Shown one piece after another: positions 45,890 through 59,963 of a DNA stretch of 64,000 nt. A program made the translations under genes and the position numbers. Below the pieces are notes generated by a model. The model did not search any database. It was not told the DNA's origin and worked only from the letters and a program-made list of their open reading frames with translations. The DNA lies in the NCBI RefSeq assembly GCF_963678635.1, contig NC_087071.1:1664537-1728536 (forward strand), given 5' to 3'. Position 1 is the stretch's first letter. Each line of letters begins with the position of its first letter. This DNA is from Symsagittifera roscoffensis. Taxonomy: Eukaryota > Xenacoelomorpha > Acoela > Convolutidae.

Positions 45890-46852
45890 GATTCGACGCC
45901 AAAGTACACAATTTAGTTATGTAAATTAAATTAACTTTTCACAGTTCCGCAAAAAAGCAAACAAAACTTAAGTTTTCACGACAAAATTGATAGAACTTTG
46001 TTGCAAATAGATACGCTGAAACAATTTGTTTCCACTTCTTTTCCAAATATGCACAAAGTACCAAAAAAAGTCAGAAAAAGTGAAAAAAAAACATAATTGT
46101 TGGAAAAATTAAAATTGATAAGTTAAGTTTCTTAAAGTTTATAAGTTTCTTGAAGAAGTTTAAAATAAATTTCATTTTTTATTATTTTATATGGACATCA
46201 TTGGGCATTCACTGGGCATGGGGTTAAGCTAGAAGAGCAAGTCCGTTCAACTGTGTTTTTAATTCTCAATTTATTTATAAAGTTTCTCTCTTAATTCACA
46301 CTTGAATCTAGAACATACATTATCTATCAAGATTCAAACGATTTAACTTCGAAATCTATCAAGTCAATTCAGATAGCTTAGAAATATTCGTCAGGGCTTG
46401 AGTCTTTGAGCAAGTGTTTCAGGCGTTCAAACAGCAAATTACTGACAAAGTAATTCTAAAATCTTAAGTATATCAAGCAAGTCATCCAAAAGACGAAACT
46501 TGGCAATGCTTTTTTGAAACTTTTTTGAAACTATATCCTGGCAGAAATTTGGATTTGAATGCGCTTAATTTATCCTGAAATGGCTGAACTATCGATTTTC
46601 AAACCCCTGTAACTTGGTGAAAAATGATCGCATAAAAAAGCATTTTGAGCACAGGGCATTAATCAGTTTCAGGAGTTGAAAAAAGTTGGCCACTTATTTT
46701 TGAAGTCGCAATAAAAATATCAAAACTCATTCAAATGCAATCCCATCCCCCGTCTATTTCTATATGATTTCGTGAACGAAGAAGACGAATTTAAATCTCA
46801 CTGTGAATGGTAAATATGCAAATTAAACTCATCAAATGATGCACCAGAAGCA

Positions 46853-46958
46853 ATGAGGGGGCAGGTAACGATCCCATCTGAGTTGCAAAACGCTGCCCGT
46901 TGTATCGAACGAATTGATCAAAAATTGGAAGCAATTGGTCATACTAAAGTTGAAAAAG
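46853..46958 (+). CDS. Candidate exon, coiled-coil-like peptide (copy 2); broken in copy 1
   Basis: The open frame includes TIPSELQNAARCIERIDQKL followed by EAIGHTKVEK, up to a possible donor GTACCT. The composition is protein-like. In copy 1 the same frame has a TGA at 23068-23070 (CGA to TGA). No family, partner exon or strong acceptor identified. The weak donor and broken homologue argue for caution. Confidence 0.2.
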
Positions 46959-47060
46959 GTACCTCGAAAAAAGGTCTGCTTGACTTTAGATGGTTATTAA
47001 AAGCCCGAAGTTTTTTGACTCTAATTAAATTGAAAATCAGATAAATAAAAAATTTCTTAC

Positions 47061-47182
47061 CTTCAGGAAAAAACATCAAATAAAAATTTTTTGAATCTTT
47101 TTTAGACGCATCGCATCGTAGGCGAACTGGTTGACAACAGTTCAAAATAAGGACGGCGAAAAGTCCGAAGATTTTATTGCAA
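47061..47182 (-). CDS. Candidate exon, hydrophobic then Cys-rich peptide (copy 2)
   Basis: Counterpart of 23218-23339, also 122 nt, with the same AG and GTAAGA donor. Residue changes include Lys to Asn before CCQPVRLRC and Cys to Phe in NFYLMFFPEG. The open frame is kept, but no purifying selection can be judged from two such similar copies. Confidence 0.25.
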
Positions 47183-49904
47183 CTAGTCGATGAGGGAAAA
47201 TTTGTCAAGTTCAGCTACCTTCAGTCATTTTTTTTTAAATGAGAATTCGTCGCAACGCAATTAAACTTTTTCAATACGGGTATAAACATTACATTATAAA
47301 AATGTCACCTAACAAAGAACGCAATTTTAAAATCTGCGCATCACTGAATCGAATTATTACAAACTTAAATTTCAAACTAATCTGCGCTTGCATTGCAAAA
47401 AAAAACTCCAATTTTTCGCCGGCTGAAAGTTAACGTTCTTCTTTTCAGTCATAAATGATCATCCGATGTATCAATTACGAGCTAGATCCAAGCAACAAAA
47501 ATTAACTTTTCACTTCATTCAACTTCAAATTGTCATGAACTTCCGGCAGCCAAATGCTCGCTAATAAGAAATAAGACGAGGGAAAATATGTACTGAATTG
47601 AATTTACAGAAGGTTGTAAAATAGTTCCATAGAGGGTATTAGGTCAAAAATCATACTCAAATAATTTGCTACTAAAGCAAGGTCACTGTTTCCACACACG
47701 CAGATCAGCGTCTCCCAATTTTGATTTTTTGTTTCAATTTATTCTGAAAATAAAGATTCAAATATTCGATATATGTACAAGTTATTGAAAACTAAAAAAT
47801 TCAATCACGTTTATTAGAATTTCATAATCAGAAAATTTGACTATTTTCGGGGGATTAAACCTTTTACAATATTGCTCATTAAATTATAATACAAAACTAA
47901 CTGATTATGAATATACCTGCAAGTACATTCAGTTCTTGATTAAACAGAAAAGAGAAGTAAAAAAGACAAATAAGACTGAGTTATCACTATAGTCTTGAAA
48001 AGAGATTTTAATGAAATTTCAAATTCGCTTCAATTGATTGCATATTTTTGAATTAACTAAAAACTAAACATAATTTCTGCCCACAACTACAAAAAAATAT
48101 TGGCCCAAAATTCTTTTCGGATTTTCCAATTTCAGCAAATAACTTTTTCGCGCAAGGCTACTGCAAAACAGACATTTTGAACAGGATAAAATTATGTTGA
48201 TGAAAATAACAATTCAATCACTTTCGCTAAGCTGACCAATTAAGGATTTCTTGATCAATCTGCCGAGCGTGGCGATTTAATGAATAATTCAACGGAAATA
48301 TTATTAGAAAAAAGTTCCCGCAAATTTAAGCTTCATGATTGGTTCTTTTTTCGCATTCAATTTTCATTTACCACCGATGAAGCTAGAGAGACCAAGAACA
48401 AATTATTCATTTTCTTACCAGCTATCAACAGTCATCAACACCAATTCAAAAATAATTAAGTTTACCTGTTTATTACAGAAAAATTACACATATCACGAAG
48501 ATTAAAAACATCAAAATTATCTTTTACGTGGAACATAAAAACAGCAGAGCGAAATTGAACTAAAGATTAGCACAGAAACCATTCTTTTGTTAACTTTCAG
48601 ACAACTCGCCTTTTGAAATCAACTACCTATAGCAAACTTTGAAGCTATAATAATTTTGGACTTAAGCAACTGCAGGACAACATTTACATAAGTGACACAA
48701 AAACTTCGAAACAACTCAACCATCAGAGGCAATGTAAGTTATAAAAAATAATCTATTTGAGAAATATCGGTTGTTTTTTTTCAAAACTGAAGTATTAACT
48801 GAGATATTTTCCAAATATAACATGTCAATTCTTCCTTAACTTTCAAATTCGATAGAAGAAAAAAAATTGCAAAAAAAACAATTCGGACTCTTGTTTGTAA
48901 ATATAACTTCTGTGAGAATGGGATTTAACAAGAAAAAAGCAGCTTTCTTAAATTTTCAAATGAGAACAAATTTATTCATCGAAGCAGGAATAACTTTTGT
49001 CCAACTGGCTCATAAAACTCAGTGGACTTCAAGGTTAACGTTTCCAATTTAATGTTCCGACCACTAACAGGAACTTTATCTTCCATTTTTTTCACCCATA
49101 ACCAGACAATAAATATTATACCCTTTGAACGGTGCTCTACTAACAAAATATTGTATAGCTAGGGGATAGAAGCAAAGCAATCGAAAAAATTACATCTAAA
49201 AACTTCAATGCATGTCTCGTATGACTTTCAGTTTCAGTGAGAAAATCAAGCAACGCAACGCCCAGAATGAAACTAGCACTGCAAAAAAAATTCAACCGAG
49301 CGGTAATTAGTCAGACAAGGCTTCGATAGACGTTCATTGAGTCGAAAAAAAGTGTCACAAGATATTTAAAGCTACAAAAAATTTACAAACAAAAGCTACT
49401 CCAAATTTTTACCCTCCCTAGAACAAAACCTCATCAAAAACTATTTTCACCCTCTAAATGACCATTAATAAAAACAACTTCTCCTCACTCGAATTAACCA
49501 AAGCAAAACCAAGGTAGTGACTTTCGATTTTTCTGTCATTGAATCTGATTTCAATTGCTGAAATATACGGCAATTTGTCATTTTTTATTGACTTGTAACT
49601 TCAGTTAATTACGGTTAATTCACATATATACCGAAATGTTGTCAATCAGCAAGCTACCCAAAACCGACCTGCCTCAGCACCCGGACGAGGCAGATATACA
49701 ACTCGTGTCTGGACAATTGTGTCCAAGACATGACCCGGACAAAACTGTCCGAAATTCAAAAAGTGATTAAAACATTTGGTTCCCAGACAAAATTGTTCCA
49801 AAAATTGTCCAGCTAATTGCCAACCTAGATAACAACCGGATTATTTTCATAAAATTTTAGAATAAGAAGGATTAAATTGATAAAGCCGCCCACATTGCGA
49901 AAAA

Positions 49905-49970
49905 ATTCAGATTTGAACTTCGACCTTTTGCTTTTGAAACCAATGACTTCACCGCTCGGCCGAACGCGCT
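49905..49970 (-). tRNA. tRNA-Leu-like sequence (copy 2)
   Basis: Better A box than its copy 1 partner (TTCGGCCGAGCGG), anticodon-loop-like TTCAAAA and B-box-like AGTTCAAATCT. The 3' acceptor side is replaced by ttttttcgc. Probably a pseudogene or SINE head. Confidence 0.45.
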
Positions 49971-51029
49971 TTGAAGTTTCAATTAATTTTTTTCAAAATT
50001 CGGTCTCCAATTGACCTAATATATGGTTTTTTATTACAAATACAATCAAAGGATATTTTTCCTTTTCTGCCCACCCCACACGAGCATCAACTTTATGGTC
50101 TAACGAGTGAGTTTACAAGGTTGATAATGAAGACCAAATATGTTTGTCATGGCCTTATTAGTATGCAAGTCAACTTTCATGACCATCGGACAATGTGAAC
50201 AGTAATTTAAATTACAAAAACTTGCAGGTGGGGGAAAAGGAAAAAGAGCCGAATCTAACTATCTTTTAAATATCTCACACCACGCCCTTAAAAAGAACAA
50301 AAAACATCAGTAAACAAAACACACATGATTTTTAAGAAACTAACTGAAGCTGGCACATCCTCCGTTACTCACTCATTATCCGGCTTTTGTTGGTCTATTT
50401 TTAAATGGGTCTGTGTGATATTTCTTCAGGATTCATAATGAGCTTTTTTTCTTGTTGTTCCTGCTCCTGAAAGCTTAGAGGAACTGTGGATTCGGGTGTC
50501 GTCTTTTCCGCGCTAAACTAGGTACCAAAAGACGTCGGATGGAAACGATCGAGGTTTCCAGTAAACCCAAAATGTATAAATTATTTTGGCTGTTTCGTGA
50601 TTTTTCAAACAAATGAACAATGATTTCTAAAGCTAATGGGGCAAAACTTTTCAAACCTAAGCCAATTCGAGAAATTGCATCAATAGGTAATTTTGATCAA
50701 CCAGTATACATTTGGTGCGTATCAAGCAACAAATCAAAATTGAAAATCAATTATCTCATTATTCAGGCTATTGAAAAATGTTATTTTACATTTCGAAAAC
50801 GAAATCAGAAAAAGCAAAACAGCCCTTAAATAAAGCAAAAACTACTCAACATGACTAAGGCTCCTAATTGCGTCCAGCAAAAACTTAAAATATCAGGCGT
50901 AGATATTTTGACTTGATCCACAGATTAAATGATTAAACACACGCAAAAAAGAAACCGAGGTTTGGACTAAATCAGAAGTGCTGCCATATTAAAAAAAAAC
51001 TCTAGTTTAGATGTAAATGCGGTTTGCTT

Positions 51030-51180
51030 AACTATTTGTAGGCATAGAAGTAGAAGAGGGTCAAATCCCCCTTCGGTCTTAGTCGGAGGGTTTGCAATGT
51101 CATCCGCATCCTAAAGGTGGTAACGGCTACGGCATAATAGATGACACTAAATCCTCCTTCCTTCCCTCCCTACTAAAGCC
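51030..51180 (+). mobile_element. tRNA-derived SINE-like repeat (copy 2)
   Basis: Counterpart of 27400-27545, with gggtcaaatcccccttcggt and gtcatccgcatcctaaaggt. One small change in the body. Confidence 0.6.
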
Positions 51181-52489
51181 CTGCAGTGAAAAAGGCCAGC
51201 AACACAAGAATAAACAAGAATCATATATTATACATTACATCAAAACATAACATATCATAAAAATAAACATATCCAATTGTTCAAGAAAGTCATGATATTG
51301 AAAATTCGAAGAAAAAAATTAGTCTTAGTGTATTTAAAAATCAAACATCAAAAGTAATAAAGGCGGTTAGCTTGTTAACTAATGCCTTTAATCTCTCTTA
51401 TCGTTTTTTTAGAAGCCGGGGACTTGTTTGGTTTCTTAAATTCAAGCTAATATTAAGCTCTAAGAATAAATACTAACTCAAACTATTAATAAACATTTAA
51501 TTTTAACTTTGAGTATTTAACCAAAAACTTTCATTGAATGTCAAATAATCAACGATATAGTTTTCCTTGAACTCATGCTGAAGTATTAACGATAACAATT
51601 AGTTGTATAATAATTTAATAATGTCTCTTAGATTCAAGCCTCACAATTTCTTCAGATAAAAGGGAAAAACTTGAAAAAAGCTTGGAGAACCAATTTGGGA
51701 GACGTCAAAAGAACTACTACATAACAACCAATTTGCAATTAAAATTTTTGAAGATCATACCATTTTAACTAAATCATTTATTTACGTTTTCCTTTCAATT
51801 AAAAGTTCACAAATTTATCCGTTTCCACTTTTTAAGAAATATTGATCTTTGTAATGGTATAACAACTTTTGCTTCTTTGATATTTTCTGTTCGGCACAAA
51901 AGTTCAAAAGTTTTGCCAAATTGTACTATTTTTTGTCAAACATATATATATTTTTTTCGTTCAATTTACTAATTTGGTTCGGTACGTCACAGTTCATATT
52001 ACTAATTTAGTTCTTTTCGCCTAAGTAATTCATCCATAAACTCTTAATTTGAAGAACGAAAATAGCACCAAAAAGTTTTCCAAAAGACCAAGTAGACCCA
52101 AGAGTGATTATATCTTACTAATGATATTTGAAAAATTCCACGCCATTCGACTTGATTTCATTAGATACATGTGATCTAAGCTTCGCTGGTTATCGGTGCT
52201 AATAAGTAAGCTTTAATTACAAGCTTTTCTGTGATCTTGGTTGCAGTCTCAAGATTTAAAAACATTTTCGCACAAAACTATTTTGAAAAGCATCCCAAGG
52301 GGATCAAATTTTGCTGAAACACTCAAACTTTGGCTTTTACTAAAACACTCTCTTACTAGGCAGGCGGCATTTTGTAAAAAAAAAATGTGCCAAAAATTAC
52401 GATTTACTCTGAAAAATTACATTTCGGAGCAAAACATATATTTTGACTTTCTAGTTACCTCGAAGACGAAAGTTTGAAACTTCGGCAAA

Positions 52490-52687
52490 ATGTCATCAGA
52501 CGGTATCAATTTCAACCTCAGCGTGAACTCGAATATTCTAGAACAACCCCCAATGACGTCACCGGGCGCGCGTGAATCATCAACTGTGGATATTTTGATC
52601 ACGAGCCTCAAAGCAATTCTCGGAACAGTGGCTGCTATTCAAAACTTCACCATTTTTGTGCTGCTGCTTATGAAGAAAAAACGAGTC
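52490..52687 (+). CDS. GPCR copy 2, exon 1
   Basis: 198 nt, same start, phase 0 donor GTAAGT. Three residue changes from copy 1, all in the extracellular tail before TM1: S13N, A23T and V27A. S13N does not create a new sequon (N13-S-N). TM1 and the KKKR loop are unchanged. Variation concentrated in the N-terminal tail fits relaxed constraint there. Confidence 0.85.
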
Positions 52688-54022
52688 GTAAGTTCCGACC
52701 ACAATTCTTCGATATTCTTGAAATTTCAATGAAAATCGAGTCGAGGAAAAATACACCTAATGAAAGATCCATTTATCAATCCCCTGTTCACAGTACTTAG
52801 AAACAAATCTATCCTTAGTTCTTAATTATATATATTTTTCAAATTGTTAATGAAACTTGTTTAAATATGTATCAATCTTATAAAATGCCCGTCAAATATT
52901 CTTTTTAAAAGGTCAATGCAATGTTATGAAGCTTGCATCACATATAATGCAAGCCATCCTCAATAATACAAGCCATCCTCAGTTAAACAAATATTTTGAA
53001 ATCTTCGCCAAAAAAGTGGCATTCTGATAGTTGAACAGTGGAACATTTTAAAACAAACAGAAAATATTTCATTGGGAGCCTGTCGCTTTTCTGGCCTGGC
53101 CATTCTTTCTACCCCTTAAGACGCCTTCGAAACTAAAATTTTGTAAATCAAACGATGGACTCTTCAGGCTATCAAACTGATTCTTTTGTCTTGAACAAGC
53201 CTAATTATGTGATCAAAGCAAAAAAATATCTTTGTACCATTATGACTATTGTATCTTTTCAAATGATCGTGGGCTAAACTATCAAGCCGGTCGAAAGGCA
53301 GCGAGCGAGAAGATAGAAATCACTGCCTTTTTTGTTCACTGGTGATTGTGATAAAAGACTAAAAGGTTAAACGCCATTTTTACTATAACTCAATTAAGTC
53401 CAATAAACAAAGAGAGATCGTCTTTTTGCCTTGCTCTCGGGGGGTTGAAACAAACGGAAACCAAGCCACTTTTAAATTTGAAAATTGATCAAGTTTCCCT
53501 TCCAAAATTGGATTTAGAGGGAAAAGAGCATTGTCAATCAAAAATAACCAAATAAAGCACTGTGTCAAATAACGAAAAAGATCCGACCAAAACAAATTAG
53601 CATTTTCCGAGGAGTAATGAGGGTTCGAAAGCTTCAAATAGGCGAAGTGAAAGTTTCAAGTGAAAGCCCGAAGTTGGGCACCTTATTCACATACTAATTC
53701 TATGGGCAAGAAAGGAAATGAGACTACAAAAAATCCTAAATGACCCATAACTTTGAGCTAGCAATATTCAACTTACAATTACAAGGAACTTTTTCAACCC
53801 TTTTTTCATAAATTTACAAAAAAAAATTTTGAAAGAAATTTGTTTAAATTTTTGAAAATAAAGAATTGAAAATGCAACTTCAGTCAACAAATTATAAATT
53901 GGCAAACTTTTTTTAAAAAAAAACACTTCAGTCATGTATGAAGATGTAGTTATCTCGTTAATAAGATCAATTATAGTAGAGAAATAACAAATAACTGAGT
54001 TGACTAACTGAATATTTTCCAG

Positions 54023-54419
54023 GTGAGCGAGCTTCTGGTAATTTCAAATGCTCTTCTCGATACAATAATGGCAATTATATTCCTCATCAAATCTACCATG
54101 GTGAAACTTCTAATCCAACTCCCTCTAATCGGCCAGTGTATATTCCAATATTTCCTCTACACATTCCTAACAACCGCTTCTTTTTTCCTCATCATTTCAA
54201 TCAGCATCAACCGCTACGTAGCTGTGCGACACTGTCACGACTACAACACCATTTTCTCCAAGTCAAGGGTTCGAGCCCTGCTCGCGACTATTGTCGTTCT
54301 CTCTTTTTTGCACAGTGTGGGGGAGATTGTGGTGTGTAAGGGCATGTGGCCTTGGTATGAAGACTACTGGCTCTTTTCACGCGTCTTTCTCGTCCTTTTG
54401 TGCTGTGCAGTTCTCCTTG
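54023..54419 (+). CDS. GPCR copy 2, exon 2
   Basis: 397 nt, identical to copy 1 apart from one base (Leu158 to Val in TM4). D79, C105, N-R-Y 129-131 and C171 are all kept. Acceptor atattttccag, donor GTAAGT. The inverted C-rich patch follows 28 bases into the intron. Confidence 0.92.
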
Positions 54420-57146
54420 GTAAGTTTATGACTCGGATCTACTTAACAAGACCCCCTCCCCCCTATGTTATCTCCTAGACAATCTCCACCCCTCTAAATT
54501 AAACATAAATATTCTTTAAAGATAAAAGTTTTGTTTAAAAACGCTTCACTAAAACTCCCTAAAAATAACGCGACCCAATTTGTTGGATTGCTTTGAAAGT
54601 TTCCCATGATCTTTGAAGCACTTAAGAGCTTTTTGACCAAAAGCTTCAACTTCACTTTAATGATAACTTACTAACAAATGTACTCAAATTGGATAAAAAA
54701 AGAAAACCGATAAGTGGCTAAGCTGAAAGAAAAACAATTATTTATGAATAGAAAAATTTAAGTGCGTTTTACATCGGGTCAAGTTATTCGTAATTACAAA
54801 AAAAACATATCTATAGACACACAGGCGGGCGGAGCTTCCCGCCGCTTGAAATACCAAATAAAATTAGCATAGCTAACTAGCCGACAGAAAATTGGAAACT
54901 GGAGCAAAACTGATATTTCATGGCTTATCCTTCTATAATAAGGCTGCGCGCTTACTTTACTCGCTCGAAATTAAACTAAAACTCAAAAATTCCAAACCGG
55001 TTTTTCTCGACACTCGGACAATTTTTTGAAAATTTTGTAATATCGATCGAAGCAGGATTGAAAAGGGCTTTAAAAAGATTAATCACTCCCATCAAAACGC
55101 TGCTTAATTGTTATAAATGGTTTAGGTTGAAAAATAAAACAAACTTGCCCGCTCGCTCATTTTATTCGCTCGAAATTAAAACTAAAATCAAAAAAATTCA
55201 AACTGATTTTTCTCGACACGAACTTTTACAAACTTTTATGACTTCGTTCTAAAAACGAATGTGAAAGAGCTTCAATATGACATATCTCTCAACCCATTCC
55301 GATGAATATATGTGGCGCCTAATTTTGCGTGGAAAACAACAAAGAAAAAAACAAAGAAATACAAAGTTCCTCTTCATTTTCAATGGTCGGAACGAACACT
55401 ATTTCGAAATGCGTTCAAAGAATGTTTTTAGCTCATCAAATAACGCAAAATAAGTCGACTAAGCCGATATTATCTAAGGCGAAACCTTTCAAGCCAAAAG
55501 AATAGATACTGAAAATAGATCAAATCGCAGTTGGTAAAAATACAACCAGCAAAAAAAAACGACTTTCGAACGGCTACTAAAATGTCGACAAACTCAAAAT
55601 GCGTCTGCAGATTAATGAAAGGACATATGTGGACGATTCAAGGATTCTGTTAGACAAGTTGGAAAAAATTTGATGTTTCGATTTGATAAAAACTTGCTTA
55701 TAGCAAGAGAAAAGATCACACATCCTAAACAAAGTTGAATCTTAAATACCTTTTAGAACTGCTGGATCCCCACTCCACTAGACTTTATGTAATTTTAAAA
55801 TTTTAAAAACTAATTATCTATTTTTTAAATGAGACTGTTAAAAGCTGAAACAGCTGAATTTTTCACAATCACAAACAGGCATGTAGTTAGTAGCTACTCT
55901 TTTATCTATCATAAATTTTCATAATTTTTTGATTTTGCCGCAAAATATAAAGGTAAATGTGTGATGTAAATCCCAACACAGTCGGCTTAAAGCTATTCAA
56001 TACAATTAAAAACTAACATCTTAAATGAAAAACACTAAACACTTAAAGAAAAACTTAACAAGAAAAATCAAAAATTTACAAAAGCGATCTTAAAAAGAAT
56101 TGCCGGTTTCTGGGCAAGAAGTTCCGGCCACTAACCTTGAGTAAAACAAAAGAAACAAATTTTTGAAATAAAAAACATTCAAGCGATATTTTTCCAGTTT
56201 CCAAAAAAAAATTGCTTCTTTTTTTCAAATATTTCAGATTCGTTTATAGAATTTACCATTTTTTTAACACTATTAAGAGCTGATGCCCTAATAGATTGCT
56301 TTAATTGTTGCAATCAAAATTTCCAGAAACGATTTTACAACGATTGAATCGCAATTCTTCTTTAAAATAACATTTGACTTAACACTATCTGCAATTTTTT
56401 AATGGTTCCGCAATTTGTGCGGAAAAATAGTTTAAGCAAACTTTTTAAGTTTTTGCCCATTTAATGGTCAAAACATTGTTTTTTCTAAAGACGTTCCGTG
56501 ACACAAAAATACGTCAGACAAAACTAGTAGTCAATTAATTCCATTAGTGCGAAGTATTTAATCAGAATACGGTAAGAATCAAAGATTGTGAGAAAAAAAG
56601 ATTAAAAGAAAAGTTTATTTATAAATAATTAACTTTTATACCATCAAGCATATTTCCCAGTAAATTTATTTGATCATTGTAAGACAATCGACAAAAAAAC
56701 TCCAGGAAAAAAATAAAAGGATAAAAAATCGGAAATTAAAAATTATCGGAAAATGCTTATCGAAGAAGAAGAGTGACACACAATGTTTTTTAGTTCATAA
56801 ACTGACGAAAAAAATTCAAATTAAGCACCAACGAAAATCGGAATTGTAAATTGTTTCTGAGGCTTCGGAGGCGCCATCTGAATACACCATGAGAGATGAA
56901 AAAATTAAACACACCCAAATTAAAAAAATTAAGAGTTCTTCAGCTCTTTTCAGAGAACCGATGTTGTCTTTGATTGAGAATTACATGAATTTTAGTTTTT
57001 TTATGGATTTTTTGGTTATTTTCTATTTATGCCAAGTAAGTAACACGGAACTTTCAATTAAAAGGCGAGGAGTAGCCAGAGCTTCAGCCGCTCTGCTTAA
57101 AACAAGACTCTGATTGTAAAATTGAAGCAAATTACCCACATTTTAG

Positions 57147-57532
57147 GGGTCTACTCCGCCATTTCCGATCAATTCTCACAGCCATTTTGGGCCCCGATGC
57201 TGAAACCTGTCCACTTCTACCGAAAACACGTCAGCTGCAACCGCAAGGAAAACTCAAAAGGGAAAACTCAAAAAGGCAACCACACTGAGCACAACAAATG
57301 TCACCTTGCAATGAAAACCAGCACTGAACCTTTACTGATTCCGAGAAAATGTGAAGAAACGCATGACATAAGAATTACGCTGTGTCCGACAACTAATGGG
57401 GCTGAGCATCCGACTGAAAGCTGCTATCCAATAGAAATACACTATGACGCAACATTGACTAATTATGCAACGCTCAAGGATTGCGCAAGACCAACTGATT
57501 ACGCAATGTCGCCAGATTACGTTAGACAGAAG
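57147..57532 (+). CDS. GPCR copy 2, exon 3
   Basis: 386 nt, acceptor cacattttag, donor GTAAGC, phases 1 and 0. Four base differences from copy 1. The open frame reaches upstream into the intron to 57122, but the acceptor and phase fix the exon start at 57147. Confidence 0.85.
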
Positions 57533-59248
57533 GTAAGCTTACATAAATACACTAATAGTCAAAAGAAATATCGAAATATTTAAATGATTTATAAAGAGAT
57601 CGCTTGTCTAGCAAACAAAATTTCAACAAAGGAAAAATTTTTTAATCATTAATGGTACAATTCACGGCATTTTATGCATTGAGTTGGTCGATATTTAGTA
57701 GCTAACGAATCTTAATTGATATGTGGTACTACTATGATACAGTGGTCGCTTGAAAATAACCAAGTCCCTTAAGAATATGACGCCTAGAGCTATCTCAATT
57801 TCTTGAATAATTATGAGTTTGTCATTCACAAAAATTTCGCAGTATATATTCAAACAATTCTTGTTTCGTTTTTTCTTAGGATCTCCCCTCGCCATTCTAA
57901 AAACTCAAAATAAGTCCCCAAAATTGAGTTTGGACGATCAATAAGCAGGCCCCGAATTTAGTAATAACTAGCTTTCGTTGTTGACAAACCATTTCTGAGA
58001 AAATGGAGAAAATGAACTAATCAGAGAGACGCGCTTAAAATTAAATATTTCTGTTGAAAATTACCAGAAAACCAAGTTTTTTACAAAATAATACGCCAAC
58101 ATTGACATCTTCACCAAGGCCGTGATCATATGGCGGGGAGTTGATAAGATGCTTTAAACTACAAAAATGAAAATGTGGTGAGTGTTACAACGTAATACTT
58201 GGATGAAATAATTGGATTATCTCTCAGACTCTCTACATTTTTAAACAAAAATTCGTTGAAAATGATTGTTTTTTTTTGCTGTTATTTTTGAAAAAACGGG
58301 AGTTTGAATTAGCTTTTATTCAACTATTTCGATGGTTTTTAAGGAACCATTTAGTGAACTAAAACGTTTGTTTATTACTTAGCGAAAACCCGGGGCCTGT
58401 CAATAAGGTAACCCCGTTTTTCAAATCGAAAAAAAAACAAAAACTTCGTTAAATCGTAAATAATCGGGGCCTGTTTGTTAAATCGTAAAAAAAAACTTGA
58501 GGCGAACAAATTTCTTGATATAAACAATACGGACACCTTAAATTTTAATCTGAGAAGTATCTGACTCAAAAAACTTCGCGAGAATTTTGATATGAATAAT
58601 TTATACACAAATTAGATTTCAAATTATTACATGCGAAAAGCATGCGGGACCTTTATATCCTAGTTGCTTTCTCGCGGGACCATTCTATCATAGTAGTTAT
58701 TCGGTACAAGGTTGTTAGACGAGACAATAGTGCCGGAGATGGAAACCAATTTTTGTAGAGGTGAAATTTGATTCTACCCAATTTCAAAGCTTAATAACTT
58801 TCCTGCTAATTTCCCTCTACTTTTCAACTAAGGTTAGATACGGATCGTTTGTTTTCAAGGGGAAATACCTACACATACGAGCATTTCAGCTCATAACGGA
58901 AAACGGTACAAGTATGTTAGTTAGGTCTCAGGAAAAAGCAAATGTAAAAAAAAATGGGTCACGTAACTTTTTTGACAACTTCAAAAACGCAAGTAAACAA
59001 ATGAGAACCAAGGTTTTTGAAGTTTTCAAGAACTAACCATTTTCATCGGGACTCGGCTTAATTTTAGAGACCCAACTATCATCCTTACACCCGAAAAACT
59101 GCTGATGTGACTCAGATTAAAAGCTACGTAGAAAAATTCCCAAATTGTCACAATTTAAATCTATATGTTACAAATCCAATGGTGATCTCCCACACAAAAC
59201 TTAATATACTAAAGCTTCATTACTCTTATAATTATTATTATGATTATT

Positions 59249-59713
59249 GTTCCGACTTTCGATACGAAATTAACGGAATATTTGTGCTCGGGTGGGTTTT
59301 TTTTCTTCAGACAAATTTCGGCTTTATAACTAGCCATTTTTGACGGCATTTTTTATACTATTCAAAAGTCATTGTTGTCCTGAGCTTAAATTTGAAAAAG
59401 ATATTTTACCTGTGATCATTTTTCGCAAAGTTATGGGGGTTTAAAGTTTGGCATTTTGGCCAATTTGGGACAATTAACGCGCGAAATATTTCGCGCTATT
59501 AACGGTAAGCGGAGATTTAATCCGTCTTAGAAATCGTTCCAAATTGGTTGAATGAAGCTTATTTGCCATAATTGATGTGTTGCTAGAAGCGAAATTTATT
59601 ACTTTGTACTTTATATGGCGTGTGGGGGGATGATTTTCACAAAATATCTCAATTTTTTATCTCAAAATATCACAAAACATAACAAGACTGCTCCTGATAC
59701 GAGCAGTCTTGTT
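59249..59713 (+). mobile_element. 540-bp family, copy 2, internally rearranged
   Basis: Counterpart of 37118-37657. It is shortened: about 100 bp between the atctcaattttttat block and the 3' end, including most of the terminal hairpin, is replaced by an inverted copy of the terminus. Confidence 0.7.
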
Positions 59714-59720
59714 ATGTTTT
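59674..59720. repeat. 20-bp-arm foldback just before GPCR exon 4
   Basis: The arms aaaacataacaagactgctc (59674-59693) and its reverse complement (59701-59720) enclose seven bases, ctgatac. Copy 1 has only the right arm. The foldback ends 13 bases before the exon 4 acceptor, so it could form a hairpin over the pyrimidine tract of intron 3. Confidence 0.85.
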
Positions 59721-59733
59721 TGGTCATTTTCAG

Positions 59734-59963
59734 GTCAAAGTTGTCGATCAAATTCAAGCAGCAGAGGAAGAGCACGACGGCATCTCAATTGGGCCCAGTC
59801 ACTTCGGACTAGATGCAGACCCTGATAATGACCTTGACCCTGACTATGACATGGACATAGATGTGGACGCGATCAGTTTCGGAGGCTGCTCCCCCAGGGG
59901 GTCCAGGGTGGACGAGAGGGGAGTGAAACACGAGACTGATTCACAGAAGATGACCATAACTCA
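59734..59963 (+). CDS. GPCR copy 2, exon 4
   Basis: 230 nt, by eye identical to copy 1, including the Asp-rich tract, while the intron on either side differs by substitutions, indels and the foldback. Acceptor ggtcattttcag, donor GTGAGT. Confidence 0.85.

Noticed and set aside
45606-45929. Open frames running through the N gap
   Set aside because: They exist only because N was read as an unknown residue; the flanks are repeat sequence in both strands.
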